Assembly (NCBI GenBank): GCA_902728285.1
Contig: CACVBU010000480.1
Location: 558,001 to 622,000 of the forward strand
Direction: 5' to 3'
DNA: 64,000 nucleotides
From: Clytia hemisphaerica
Lineage: Eukaryota > Cnidaria > Hydrozoa > Leptothecata > Clytiidae
Part shown: one piece after another, positions 47,872 to 59,200 of the stretch
How the letters are laid out: every line of letters starts with the position of its first letter
Numbering within the stretch: the stretch's first letter is position 1
The notes under the pieces: generated by a model
Seen by the model: only the letters and a program-made list of their open reading frames with translations
Told to the model about the DNA's origin: nothing
Database searches by the model: none
Program-made: the position numbers and the translations under genes

Positions 47872-47998
47872 CTAAGTCCACGATTGATGAGGACTGTTGA
47901 TTGAACTGGTGTTCTGATGTCCACGATTGACGAAGACGGTTGATTGAACTGTTGTTCTGAGATATCCACGATTGACGAGGATGGTTGATTGGATTATT
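47872..47998. repeat. ~45-bp minisatellite in the BEL leader
   Basis: Three units containing CACGATTGAYGARGA and GTTGATTG lie between the 5' LTR and the gag ATG. The same motif family partly overlaps the expected packaging/primer region. Units differ by a few bases. Confidence 0.6.
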
Positions 47999-48018
47999 GA
48001 TAGGATCTTCTGTTTGAA

Positions 48019-48834
48019 TGTAGTACACACAGTAAATTGACTCAAATTTGTAACGATGATGTGATATTGTTCAAAGTTCAAACTGAAAAGGTAAAAAAAA
48101 CTTATGTTTAAATAATTGAAAAAATAATGAAAAAATGACAAAGTCTTAATTGACAAATGAATTTGAGGCTAATTGAAATTAAAATACATGAAAAGAATTT
48201 AAGTCTGAGTAAATGAAATTTGTGAAAGAGAATCTAAGTCCAAAGTAAAGTTAAGTAAAAAAAATGATGAGAAAAATGAGTGAAATATTCTAAGTCCTAA
48301 CTTAACCTAAGACACACCTAAAAAAGCAAAACAAAATGGCTGACACACACAAAAACAAACATGAACCTACCAGGTGAGCCAAAGTTGAAAGCTGTGTGAA
48401 GTGTGTGTGTGTTGATACTTGAAATTGATTTGAAAAGTTGTTGAAATTATTTGAAAGTTGAAAAGTTGAAAAGTTGAAAAGTTGTTTAATCCTTCCAGTC
48501 TGAATGCATAATTCTAATGCACATGAGGTGTGTTTGAAAAAATGATTTTTTTTATAAAGTATATGAAATTAATTAAAAAATACTTCTATTCCCTAGAGGT
48601 AATAAAAAAGTGATGTCATGAGACATAATTATTGATAATTGGCCTAATTAAATATATGATAAATTAGTTGAAACAAAAGGATAAGACACATGGGACTGAA
48701 AAAAGGAGTGACAAACAAAAGACAAAAACCTGAAAAACACTGAGAAGGAGAGACTGAAAAAAGCACAGAATGAAAAGTAATTTTTTTTTGATTTTCTAAT
48801 AAATAAAATATTAGTGAACTGCCATTGCATTACA
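48019..48834 (-). repeat. 5' LTR of BEL element 1
   Basis: 816 bp, the upstream LTR in element orientation. It is 10 bp longer than the other LTR because of one extra GTTGAAAA and two homopolymer differences. Confidence 0.9.
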
Positions 48835-48839
48835 CTTGT

Positions 48840-50080
48840 TCTTATTTCATTTCTAAGAAAAAGAAAGAGTACAATCGACTCTGTAGTTTCTCCTGTTGTC
48901 TACTGTCTGCTGCGGCTGTGCTTGAGATTTTCCAAACAATATAGCTTGGGCAGCCATTTTTCAAATTCACGCGCCAAAAATGTACTTTTGAAAAAAAATT
49001 AAGAAATATCCGGTAATTTTGCAACTCCCTAACTCGCAACTAATAACTTCCAAACTCGCGACTAAGAACTCGCCAACTCACGACTCTTTCAAAACTCGGC
49101 CTCTGATTTCCAGGGTAATAAGAATTGCCAATTAAGAGATAGAGCAATAGAATTTCAGCTGTTGTCATTCAGCCACAGCTTTTTTATACCTTATTATTAT
49201 TATCTATTATTAAGAATTTCCATACTTTTTTGGATCAAAAGTCAGGGCCTCTTGCAAAAGGACCATTTCGACCATTTTATTAATATATCGCGCATTTGGA
49301 TGCTTTTCAGAGGCCTGTAACTATTTATCCAAAAAAGATGTCCCTATAAAAAAAACGTGTATGTATTACAGAGAAATAATTTGATTCCATTTTACAAACC
49401 AGACTATTATTTTGTTCAGTAGCGTGGTGGTTTTACCATGAAAAGCACAGGTCGAAATCATATATCGACGCTCTGCCGATCAATCCAGATTCTATTCAGC
49501 GCACAATCAACGCAGAGAAAAGTAACCATGACGACCATCCAAGATCTTGAATGATGTTCAAAGTTGATATTTTTATTCCTGTCTCGCTGAAAACACAACT
49601 CAACAATGTCATCAATGCTTTTTAAAAAGAGTCAGCTATAGAGAATCATAACATAAAGTCTGTCGGTTATTTCAATTCAACTAAAGTGGCATTTCTATAA
49701 TTAAAAGTTTAGTAATTACTGTTACATTTGGGACTCATGTAAAAAATTTCTTTTGAAAGAAACTCATTTCAATTACACTTGGAGGTTTCTGGGGAATTCG
49801 TAAATAGTAAACTGCATACTGATACAGTCTACTAGACATAATATTGTAATATTTGCTCTTCATCTTTGATTTTTTTACAGTGATTAGATTGACACATGTG
49901 CGATAAAATTTCTATCATTGGTCTTCAGAGGTTGAAATATTCTCAACCTCTGATACTCAGGGAATGGTGGTTTGACCAACATTGGGGCGAACCGGTGAGG
50001 CAATTCACGAAAGTTGAGATTTTAGCGCCCCTTTTGAAATCCAAATACCTATGTGAATATTACGGGAGCAAAATGAGTAA
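48840..50080. other. Intergenic, no gene supported
   Basis: AT-rich. Around 49030-49100 there is a short run of AACTCGCNACTAA-type repeats. Positions 49310-49365 carry a piece resembling the TATAAAAAAAACGTGTATG repeat end. No domain is recognised in the ORFs. Confidence 0.4.
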
Positions 50081-50387
50081 CTCGTGTATATTATGGCCAT
50101 GTCCAAAAAGGACATAAGTTTGTCGCAGAAAATTGGGGGCCTTAGACATATTCATTTATACTTTTAAAGAAGCGTATTAGGATGTAGAATTTAGAAATCA
50201 AAAAAATTTTTCACCCAAAAAAGTTATTAAGCAAAAACCAAAAAATGCTGACGCCAGCAAAACTTGCAGTGATTTCTGAATTCGACATCCTAATACGCTT
50301 CTTTAAAGGTATAAATTAACATATCTAAGACCCCCATTTTTTTTCGCCCAACTTATGGCTTTTGTGACATGCCATAATATACACGAG
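50081..50387. mobile_element. Fold-back element, arms of about 110 bp
   Basis: The left arm starts CTCGTGTATATTATGGCCAT. The right arm ends with its complement ATGCCATAATATACACGAG. The inner arms TAAAGAAGCGTATTAGGATGT and ACATCCTAATACGCTTCTTTA (50166-50187 and 50288-50308) are also perfect complements. The loop is ~85-100 bp. It is non-coding; a 73-codon ORF overlapping the left part is spurious. Confidence 0.75.
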
Positions 50388-50859
50388 AAAAACATTTTTG
50401 GGTATTTGTTTCTCTTGCTGGCTCAAAACAGCTTATTTAAGCTGGAACAAGCAAAGGGACACCGACATTAGTAATTGACGTGTCTTTTTTTACCTCTTGT
50501 ATTTTGCATCCCCCTACACAAAAAACAAAAAAGCTCGACTACTAGGGGGGCATTGCAGTTTCTTATATTGCGAACTCGCCAAGAGTGAACTTGTATAAAG
50601 ACACAATCTGCGCGAGTTATTTCAAAACACAGACTTGTAGTCCGGTAAAATTACATTTTTACCTTCAAAAAAATCATATATGCTGTTGAAATTTGAGTCC
50701 TAGAACCACCAATAGAAAACCGCATTCAATTCTTTAGTACAAGCGCCTACAAACTACGGTGAGCACTACAGCTTTCACTGAAATTAAACTGTGGAGACAT
50801 ACTGTAAGGATTTTATCGCGTGTGTCTCAATCACATCTAAAGAATTGAAAATGGAGAGC
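50388..50859. other. Intergenic, nothing recognised
   Basis: AT-rich DNA before the truncated BEL element; no gene. Confidence 0.35.
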
Positions 50860-50927
50860 ACATATGTTATGTTATGCTCAAGTAGATAATACAATTTTTA
50901 GTACTATCTAAAAATGATATGGTTTAT
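50860..50927 (+). repeat. 68-bp direct repeat, left of BEL element 2
   Basis: This sequence, starting ACATATGTTATGTTATGCTC and ending GATATGGTTTAT, is repeated exactly by eye at 54848-54915. The two copies bracket the retrotransposon fragment precisely. Confidence 0.85.
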
Positions 50928-53900
50928 TTCGGACTACTGGGTTACGAGGACATCAAACAAAACTACAACCAATTCATTCAAGTGGAATCAACTGGTAGTG
51001 AAATCAGCTTCAGATGTGTCAAATGTCGAAATTGTACCACCTGCAAAGAACACAGTACTGAAGACACAATGAGTATCAGAGAAGAAGTGGAGCAGGACCT
51101 AATCAATCGTTCTGTGAAGGTCAACGTCAACGAGTGCATAACAACTGCTACATTACCATTACTCCAAAATCCTGAGACTGCACTTGCACCAAATCGAAAC
51201 ATTGCTCTACGTGTGTACAATCAACAAGTCAAACGTCTTGCAAAGAATCAGCAGTACAAGGATGACATAATCAAATCGGAATCCAAACTTCAATCACTTG
51301 GTTATGTCGAATATGTAAAGAACCTACCAATTGATCAACAAAGAATGCTCCAATCAAACCCTGTGCAAAACTTCATTCCCTGGCGTGCAGTCTGGAAACC
51401 ATCATCAATCTCCACACCATGTCGTGTCGTCTACGATGCTTCAATGCCAACTGAATCTGGGAAATCACTGAACGACATCCTACCCAAAGGACGCAATGGT
51501 ATGAATAGACTTCTTGAAATCTTCCTTCGGTGGAGGGGACATAGATTTGCATTCCACACCGACATCCAGAAGATGTATAACACTATCAAGCTCGATCAAT
51601 CTCACTGGTGTTTACAACGATACCTATGGCATGAATCACTTTCCCATGATGCATTACCAGACGAAAAAATCATCAAGACTCTTATATACGGAGTTAAATC
51701 AAGCAGAAATCAGGCAGAATTCGGTTTGAGGGAGACCGCCAAAATCTTCCAAGACCAATATCCAAATGTCTATCGTACTGTTTCAAAGGATATCTACGTC
51801 GACGATTGTTTATCTGGGCATTCAACACTGGAAGAAGTCCAAGAAATGTCCAACGAGCTTGAAGTAGTCATATCCCACGGTGGTTTTGCTCTCAAAGGTG
51901 TAACAATCTCAGGAAGTCATCCAAACGAAAATCTCTCATCAGACGGTGAAACAATATCAGTTGCTGGAATGGCATGGAAACCAAAGGAAGATTCGATCGC
52001 ACTTGACATCAAAGACCTCAATTTTGCAAAACGTTATCGTGGCAAGAAAGTTGGTGTCATCAATGAAGTACCAGCAAAATTAACCAGAAGACAATGTGTA
52101 TCCAAAGCTTCAGAAGTCTTCAACTTATCCGGAATCATCACACCAATCACAGCATCGCTCAAATTGGATTTACATGATCTAGTAAACCGAAAACTATCTT
52201 GGGACGACACATTGCCTGAGAATCTTCGTCAACTCTGGATATCGAACTTCCAACTCATCTCAGAAATTAAAGACATCACCTACAGAAAAGCTATCGTACC
52301 TGAAGATGCTGAGAGTCTACAAATCAACACGTTGGATTTTGGTGATGCAAGTCAATCCATTGCATGTTCAGCAATATATATTCGTTTCAAGAGAACCTGT
52401 GGCAACTACTCGTGTCAACTGATTTTTGCTCGTTCACGTATCCTACCAGAAGACATGACTCAACCAAGAAGAGAACTAGTAGCAGCACTTCTAAATGCTC
52501 ACACTAGTGAAGTAGTTTGTCAGGCTTTCTCAACTCAACACAACGCATCCCACAAGTTCACTGACAGTCAAATCGTTCTTCACTGGTTATGTAATGAAGA
52601 CAGACCACTCAAGAAATGGCTCAGGAGTCGTGTGGTTGAAATCAAACGTTTTTCTTCATCATCAAATTGGAGTTACATCAAGAGCACTGACATGATCGCA
52701 GACATAGCAACAAGGAGATGTGACTCAAATGAAGTCATTGCACCCAACTCTACATGGATCAATGGATTCCCATGGATGACTGGTGACGACTTCCCAAATC
52801 TCACAGCAAAGGAAATATCACTCAGCCAGAAAGAACAACAGGAAGTTTCCAAGGAAGTCAACACAACAGAACAAAAATCACACTTCACCAAAGCAGATGT
52901 CAACGAAGCATCCAAGTTCTACAAGTCTCAATTACTTAATTGACCCGTTACGTCACAGATTTTCAACAATATGTCGTATCCTTGCAATGACCATCAGATT
53001 TCTTCGAAATTGCAAACATTCCAAATACAATCACATTCCAACACTCACAATTGAAGAATCATTGGAAGCTGCAAAGAATTACTTTTACAAAAGGCTACCC
53101 AAGAAGTGATGGAATTCGTGATGGTCAACAAAGTGATGATCTACACTGGACGAATTTTACGAAACGACTCGATTACCATCACTGGAAAAGCAACTCAAGC
53201 AATGATTGATCTGTCATCTACTACTTTTGCAGTACCAATTGTGTGCCGTCATTCACCGATAGCAATCAGCATTCTTAACGAAATTCATTGGTATCATCCA
53301 ACAGTTCGCCATTCTGGTATTGAAACCACATACATATATCTTCTTCAACAGATCTATGTCATTGATGGAAGAGGCTTGGTCAAATCAGTACGTACATCAT
53401 GCGAACGATGCAGGTACTTGATGAAAAAAAACCATCGACATTGAAATGGGACCAATCTCACCGCATAATTTGATGATTGCACCCGCATTCTACTCCACCC
53501 AACTCGACATATGTGGACCATTCCTTGCCTATTCACCACAACAAAAACGTAAAAGCATCAAGGTATGGATGGTCGTCTTCTGCTGTGCAACAACAACAAC
53601 TGTATCAATCAAGGTCATGGATGACTACAGCTCAACGGCATTCATTGAAGCATTTATCAGATTGTCATGTGAGGTTGGGTATCCAAAGCACGTCCTTACT
53701 GATGAAGGCAGTCAACTCCTCAAAGGATGTGAAGGCCTGCACTTCGATTTCATAGACACCCAGTGGAAACTATTCATCAACTATGCTGTCGAGCTTAAAG
53801 TATGTCCTGTTGGGGGACATAACATGAACGGACGTGTTGAAAGAAAGATCCGAGAGATTCGTCGATCAATGGAAACTCAGTTCACAAACCAAAAGTTATC

Positions 53901-54435
53901 ACTGATGCAACTCGAAACACTTGTTGCTCAAATCTCTAACAACATCAACAATCTACCAATGGCAATTAGAGGGATAAAAGGAGACTTCGAAAGCGTCGAT
54001 CTACTAACTCCCAATCGACTACGTCTTGGTCGAAACAATGATCGAAGTCCTACTGGCTCGTTCAACATCGTCTTCAAGGATCGAATACTGGATCAGAACA
54101 AAACAATATTCGACGCCTGGTTTAAAACATGGCTCGTAAACCATGTACCTCAACTCATGTTCACTCCAAAATGGTTCAAATCAGATCGAGATATCAAGAA
54201 AGGAGATGTTGTACTCTTCACTAAACACGAATCAAAGTTGTCATCCAGCTATCAATTTGGTATTATCGATTCCATTGGAACTGGTCGTGATGGTAAAGTT
54301 CGAAAATGTTACATTCGATATCGAAATGCCAATGAAAAGAAGGATCGAGTTACCTTTCGTGCTGTACGAAGTATTGTTGTTATTCATCATGTTGATGAGA
54401 TTGATTTAATGCATGAACTCTACAAAATTCAATGA
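50928..54435 (+). pseudogene. BEL element 2 pol, 5'-truncated and frameshifted
   Basis: The frame 50928-52943 enters inside pol just ahead of the CVKCRNCTTC cluster, so gag, zinc region and protease are absent. It carries the Pao-type RT (TDIQKMYN, YVDD) and RNase H (DFGDASQS, TDSQIVLHW, DIATRR). Frame shifts near 52900, 53100 and 53445 separate the linker, the integrase zinc region (RHSGIETT...CERC, 53106-53444) and the integrase core (53446-54435). In the last frame the DD-E residues are D21, D86 and E132, followed by the LLTPNRLRLGRNNDRSPTGS tail. It is the same lineage as element 1 but clearly diverged and on the other strand. Confidence 0.85.
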
Positions 54436-54454
54436 ATTGTCTTGCTGGGGGGAG

Positions 54455-54847
54455 TGTAAGGATTCATCCTTAGTTCCCATGAGAAAACTCCTCTGCCTTG
54501 ACGTCACGAAAAATCTAGACTTATTAATTTTTTTAATTATTTTACGCGTCCCTTAGGGACTTGTTTCTACTTCAACTATGTCACAGCATTTTCTCTCGTC
54601 ACTTACTCAAATTTTTAATCCGAATGAACTTTGTTGTTAACAAGAGAGCGTTGAAAGAACTTTGAGACATGAATTTGGTTTTTAATTTTTTGGTTGATTT
54701 TTGATTCACTTTGATTTTGATTTCTTACTTACATTGTCAAGATCCACGACTGCTTTATTAAACCACATTTACCCTAGGCTATCTGTTTGAACAGTCGTTA
54801 CAAACAAAGCCTGATCGCATTCCTCCAATCAACCCCAAATCCCTACA
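54455..54847 (+). repeat. 3' LTR of BEL element 2
   Basis: 393 bp from TGTAAGGATTC to AATCCCTACA; the ends are near-perfect 10-bp inverted repeats (one mismatch). It follows the polypurine tract. It shares no obvious sequence with the LTRs of element 1. Confidence 0.75.
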
Positions 54848-54915
54848 ACATATGTTATGTTATGCTCAAGTAGATAATACAATTTTTAGTACTATCTAAA
54901 AATGATATGGTTTAT
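54848..54915 (+). repeat. 68-bp direct repeat, right of BEL element 2
   Basis: Second copy of 50860-50927. It begins immediately after the CA end of the LTR. Confidence 0.85.
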
Positions 54916-54999
54916 GTATAGGGTTTGCCAGAAACCGAGATATTAAGGTTTGAAGTTTTGCTGATATAGATAAAATGTCTAAAAATGGGCTGACTTAAC

Positions 55000-55326
55000 C
55001 CGGGGGGGGGGGTACTTAGGCAAAAATGGATGATGGGTATGTGCGGACGGTAAGGGTCGGTTTTTTCACCTTTCAAAGTCTCTCTAAGGGTCGGAAAATT
55101 CAGAAAGTTTTAAATTAGTCTCTGTAAGGGTCGGAAAATTCAGGATTTATTAGGAAATTGTAATAAAGTCTCTCTAAGGGTATGACTTTTTTCGATAATC
55201 GAAAAAAAAAATTCAAAAAGTCTCTCTAAGGGTCACCTTTTCAGCAAAAATCAGTCTCTCTAAGGGTCGGTTTTCGGAGGTCCCGTCCGCACATATCCCT
55301 CATTCGCCAACCCTAGTACCCCCCCC
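55000..55326. repeat. G/C-run palindromic element, TCTCTAAGGGTCGG subtype
   Basis: It starts CCCGGGGGGGGGGGTACTTAGGC and ends CCCTAGTACCCCCCC. Inside, GTCTCTCTAAGGGTCGG-like units recur at least five times. GTGCGGACGG and CCGTCCGCACAT form inner arms. It shares its design and outer GGTACTNAGGCAAAA with the 24598 repeat, but the internal unit differs. Confidence 0.7.
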
Positions 55327-55471
55327 TTAATCTATATAACAAACGTCCTTTTTTTATATTTTATTGTCCGTGCCTAAAATACCGAGCTATTCTTCGGAAT
55401 ACCGCTGCTTTTTTACGAGGCGTGCGTAATCAATCCGAATACATATTAAAATATTTTCATATTTGTCATAG

Positions 55472-55537
55472 ATATCCAGGATAATTGCGAATATCCCGGT
55501 GAAAAATCGAAAAACTTAGAGCATCAAAACAAGAAAG
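55472..55537 (+). other. Small exon-like block upstream of NLR-like gene B
   Basis: It lies between a TTTGTCATAG acceptor and a GGTAAC donor and matches the two blocks upstream of gene A. It encodes, in its open frame, IQDNCEYPGEKSKNLEHQN-like text. It is probably a 5' UTR exon shared by the two genes. Confidence 0.4.
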
Positions 55538-56213
55538 GTAACGATATTATTCATTACATTCTTCTTAGCCTTATCATGTTTATAATTTTTAACGAATCTA
55601 CATTCAAATTTATGATCAGCAAAAAATAAAGTAGTTCTTGGATTCCCAAGTCAATTTGATGATGTCAAAAAGTACTTTTTCACGATGCTTTATAAACCCT
55701 GACCGCAGTATTGCCATCACGTTCATCTGCTAAGACCATTTTCAGACGTTATGGTTTCGTATCGCCCCGAAATGAAACAGTTCCAAGACACTTACATTTG
55801 AAACGTCAAAAAAAAGATCGAAACGGTTTTTCTCTTCTATTTAAATTGGAGGTATTGCTCCATATCATTGCTCTGAAAAGATCAAAAATCAGTATGAACA
55901 CTTCCTTTCCTTGCTTAACACCATACAGGAGCGATACAAAAGCGTAACATCCAAACATGGTCAAATAGAATAATTTCTACACTGTTATACTCAGTGCCTC
56001 ATCAACTTCTTTTAGTTCGTTGGTCTGCGCAGTGAATGTAATTTTATGAAATACATGAAACAAAAATAAATACATTAGTCTGAATCACATACCTCTACAA
56101 AACTGCAGGTAGCTAGAACATGAATCCGTAACTGGATGCTAGCAGCCTAGAAAGAGGGATGAAATTCAATACTAATGAATACACGTAGCTATTTAAAATT
56201 GTTTATTTTCAGC
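55538..56213. other. Probable first intron of gene B
   Basis: Between the exon-like block and the main coding exon. It ends TTTATTTTCAG at 56202-56212. The TACTAATGAAT sequence near 56170 matches one upstream of gene A and may be a branch point. No other coding feature. Confidence 0.4.
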
Positions 56214-59200
56214 ATGATGGAGGAGAAACCAGAATTGGTGGCTACTGAAGAAGAAGTACGTTATTACAAATGCCAAAAATTACGCGGGAAGTTTGACGAG
56301 AAACTTCAGGAGAAAGTATTTGATGAAATGCAAACTGAATATCCTCAGGAAATCTACAAATTCTTTGAAACAAAGAAAAAGCAAATCCTAAAATGTAGGA
56401 AGAAAGGAGTCATCAATGTTAACCAGTTTAACCTTCTCTTACCATCGAACGGCGAAACAAATGTTAAACTGTTCGATACAAGCTTGCTGATTTTTGTACT
56501 GACAGAGTTTTTCAATAGCGAGCATCATATTCTGCAGAAAATCCGAAACTGGTTGCAACATAAAACACCACCAGAACTCGATGAACAACAATTCAACGAT
56601 ATCTTTGATGCAGTCGAGAAACCTTTGATGAATTTAGGAGTACCAAAGGAGGATTTGGAAAGAATCAAGAAAATGAGAGTGATGGATGCTGAAGCGAAAA
56701 GATTGCTGAAAATCAAATCCTTCAATTACAACTGTCAACCTCCTATTGCCAATCATCACCATCGTGAAGCAGTTATTGATAACATCCATGCAGCTATGCT
56801 TCTACAACATGCAGATGACAAAAAGTTTGGAGTTGTTGTCAGTGGATTACCAGGTTGCGGAAAATCTGAAGCAGCTAAAGTCTACTGGAAGACCTTCCAA
56901 AAGAAGTATTATGAGGACGCAGTCTGTTGGGTAAATTGTAATGACTATATGTCTATGCTGAAATCCTTTGGCGATATTGCTGACCGATGCGGAATTAACA
57001 CCAAAAAACCTGACGGATCGTACAAAAAGTTAGAGGAGATTGCGGACCTTGTGTACAGGTTCTTTAGTACGGAACAAGAAGAAAACATTCCAAGGAAAGT
57101 TCTATTCATCTTCGATAACGCTGATGACCAAAATGACGTTGGTAAATTCATTCCAACGGCAAACTATGATGCAATACACATGCTAATCACATCACAGTGT
57201 CAAGTATGGGATCTACGTTTCCGGGTTATCAAGCTTGATGTTTTCACAGTTGAAGAATCTCAAATCTTTCTTCAACAAAATATCAAACGGGATGAAACAG
57301 AATCCAGGACCAAGCAGATCTATGAAATGCTCGGGTGTCATCCTTTGGGTATGCAACAAGCAGTATCCTACATTAACGAGCATGGCATTGATATAGAAAC
57401 TTACATTACTGAGTTCAAAAAAAGACAAAAGGAGTACATGTCAAAGGAATCGGATCAGATCGGAAAAGCGACCGTTTACACCACTTTATCGTTAGCTTAC
57501 GAGAGAATGGAGAACGAAGGTGATAGCGCCATTATCCAGCTAATCAACATCATTGCATATCTAGATGGAAGAGATATCAAGAAAGGTCTCTTACTCAAAT
57601 GTGTCAATGACGACGTATCAACGTTGAATGACATACTCCATTTTTTATCAAAATATTCAATCATTAATATCTCATTTTCAGATAGCAACACTTCGTATGT
57701 TGAACAGCAACTAATGTGTCATTCTTTGACACAAGCATTCTTGAAAGTTCACCAAATTGATAAACGTGAAGAAATGATACAAAGGCTTGGAGCAGTTTTC
57801 ATCGAAGATCTAAAGATATGTAAAAGAAATAACCTGAAGATGGATGGATATTTCTGGTATCATCACTTCCATCATATTTGCAGTAGTGATCAAGATAGTG
57901 CACTCTTAATAAAATTCAAAGAATATCAACCATTATTGACAGATTTATTCAAAACAAACGGAGACATTCAGAGACTTCCATTTTTTATTGAACAGATTTT
58001 AAAAAATTTACTCGAAAAACATGATGATGACCATGATTTAGTGTTGACAACGCAACACAATATTGCGAAATGCTTACAAGAAACCGGTAAAACGAAAGAA
58101 GCTCTTGAAATTTACCGACGAGTGGAACAGAAGCAGCTAAAAACATTTGGCACTGATCATCCAAGTGTGTTGACAACGCAACACAATATTGCGTTCTGCT
58201 TACAAAAAACCGGTCAAACGAAAGAAGCTCTCGAAATTTTCCGACGAGTGGAACAAAAGAAGCCGAAAACATTTGGCAGTGATCCTCCAATTGTGTTGAA
58301 AACGCAACACAATATTGCACAGTGCTTACAACAAACCGGTAAAACGAAAGAAGCTCTCGAAATTTTCCGACGAGTGGAACAGAAGGAGTTGACAACACTT
58401 GGCAGTGATCATCTAGATGTGTTGACAACGCAAAACAATATTGCGTTCTGCTTACAAGAAACCGGTAAAACGAAAGAAGCTCTCGAAATTTACCGACGAG
58501 TTGAACAGAAGCAGCTAAAAACACTTGGCAGTGATTATCCAGATGTGTTGAGAACGCAATACTGTATTGCGCACTGCTTACAAAAAACCGGTAAAACGAA
58601 AGAAGGTCTCGAAATTTTCCGACGAGTGGAACAGAAGCAGTTGACAACACTTGGCAGTGATCATCCAGATGTGTTGAGAACGCAACACTGTATTGCGTTC
58701 TGCTTACAAAAAACCGGTCAAACGAAAGAGGCTCTCGAAATTTTCCGACGAGTGGAACAGAAGCAGTTGACAACACTTGGCAGTGTTCATCCAGATATGT
58801 TTACAACGCAACACTATATTGCGAAATGCTTACAAGAAACCGGTAAAACGAAAGAAGCTCTTGAAATTTACCGACGAGTGGAACAGAAGCAGCTAAAAAC
58901 ATTTGGCACTGATCATCCAAGTGAGTTGATAACGCAACAGAATATTGCGCGCTGCTTACTAAAAACCGGTAAAACGAAAGAAGCTCTCGAAATTTACCGA
59001 CGAGTGGAACAGAAGCAGCTAAAAACATTTGGCACTGATCATCCAAGTGTGTTGATAACGCAACAGAATATTGCGCGCTGCTTACTAAAAACCGGTAAAA
59101 CGAAAGAAGCTCTCGAAATTTACCGACGAGTGGAACAGAAGCAACTAAAAACATTTGGCACTGATCATCCAAATGTGCTGATAACGCAAAAGAATATCGC

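Larger units (their letters stand above)
40886..48834 (-). mobile_element. Full-length BEL/Pao LTR retrotransposon (element 1)
   Basis: It has two LTRs (40886-41691 and 48019-48834) bounded by TG...CA. The exact 5-bp duplication CTTGT lies at 40881-40885 and 48835-48839, and gag and pol lie on the minus strand. The LTRs differ only by three short indels: two single-base homopolymer changes and one 8-bp GTTGAAAA unit. I saw no substitutions, so insertion was recent. Domain order in pol (protease, RT, RNase H, integrase) and the Pao-type RT place it in BEL/Pao. No envelope-like frame was seen. Confidence 0.9.
50928..54847 (+). mobile_element. BEL/Pao element 2: truncated pol plus 3' LTR
   Basis: Pol stops at 54435, followed by a purine-rich tract CTGGGGGGAG (54445-54454) and a 3' LTR. 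No 5' LTR or gag is present. The fragment is framed by a 68-bp direct repeat instead of the usual 4-6-bp target duplication, pointing to an unusual insertion route. Confidence 0.8.

Noticed and set aside
56175..56213. Upstream ATG adding 13 residues to protein B
   Set aside because: A CAG acceptor lies immediately before MMEEK in both paralogues, and paralogue A has an in-frame stop there.
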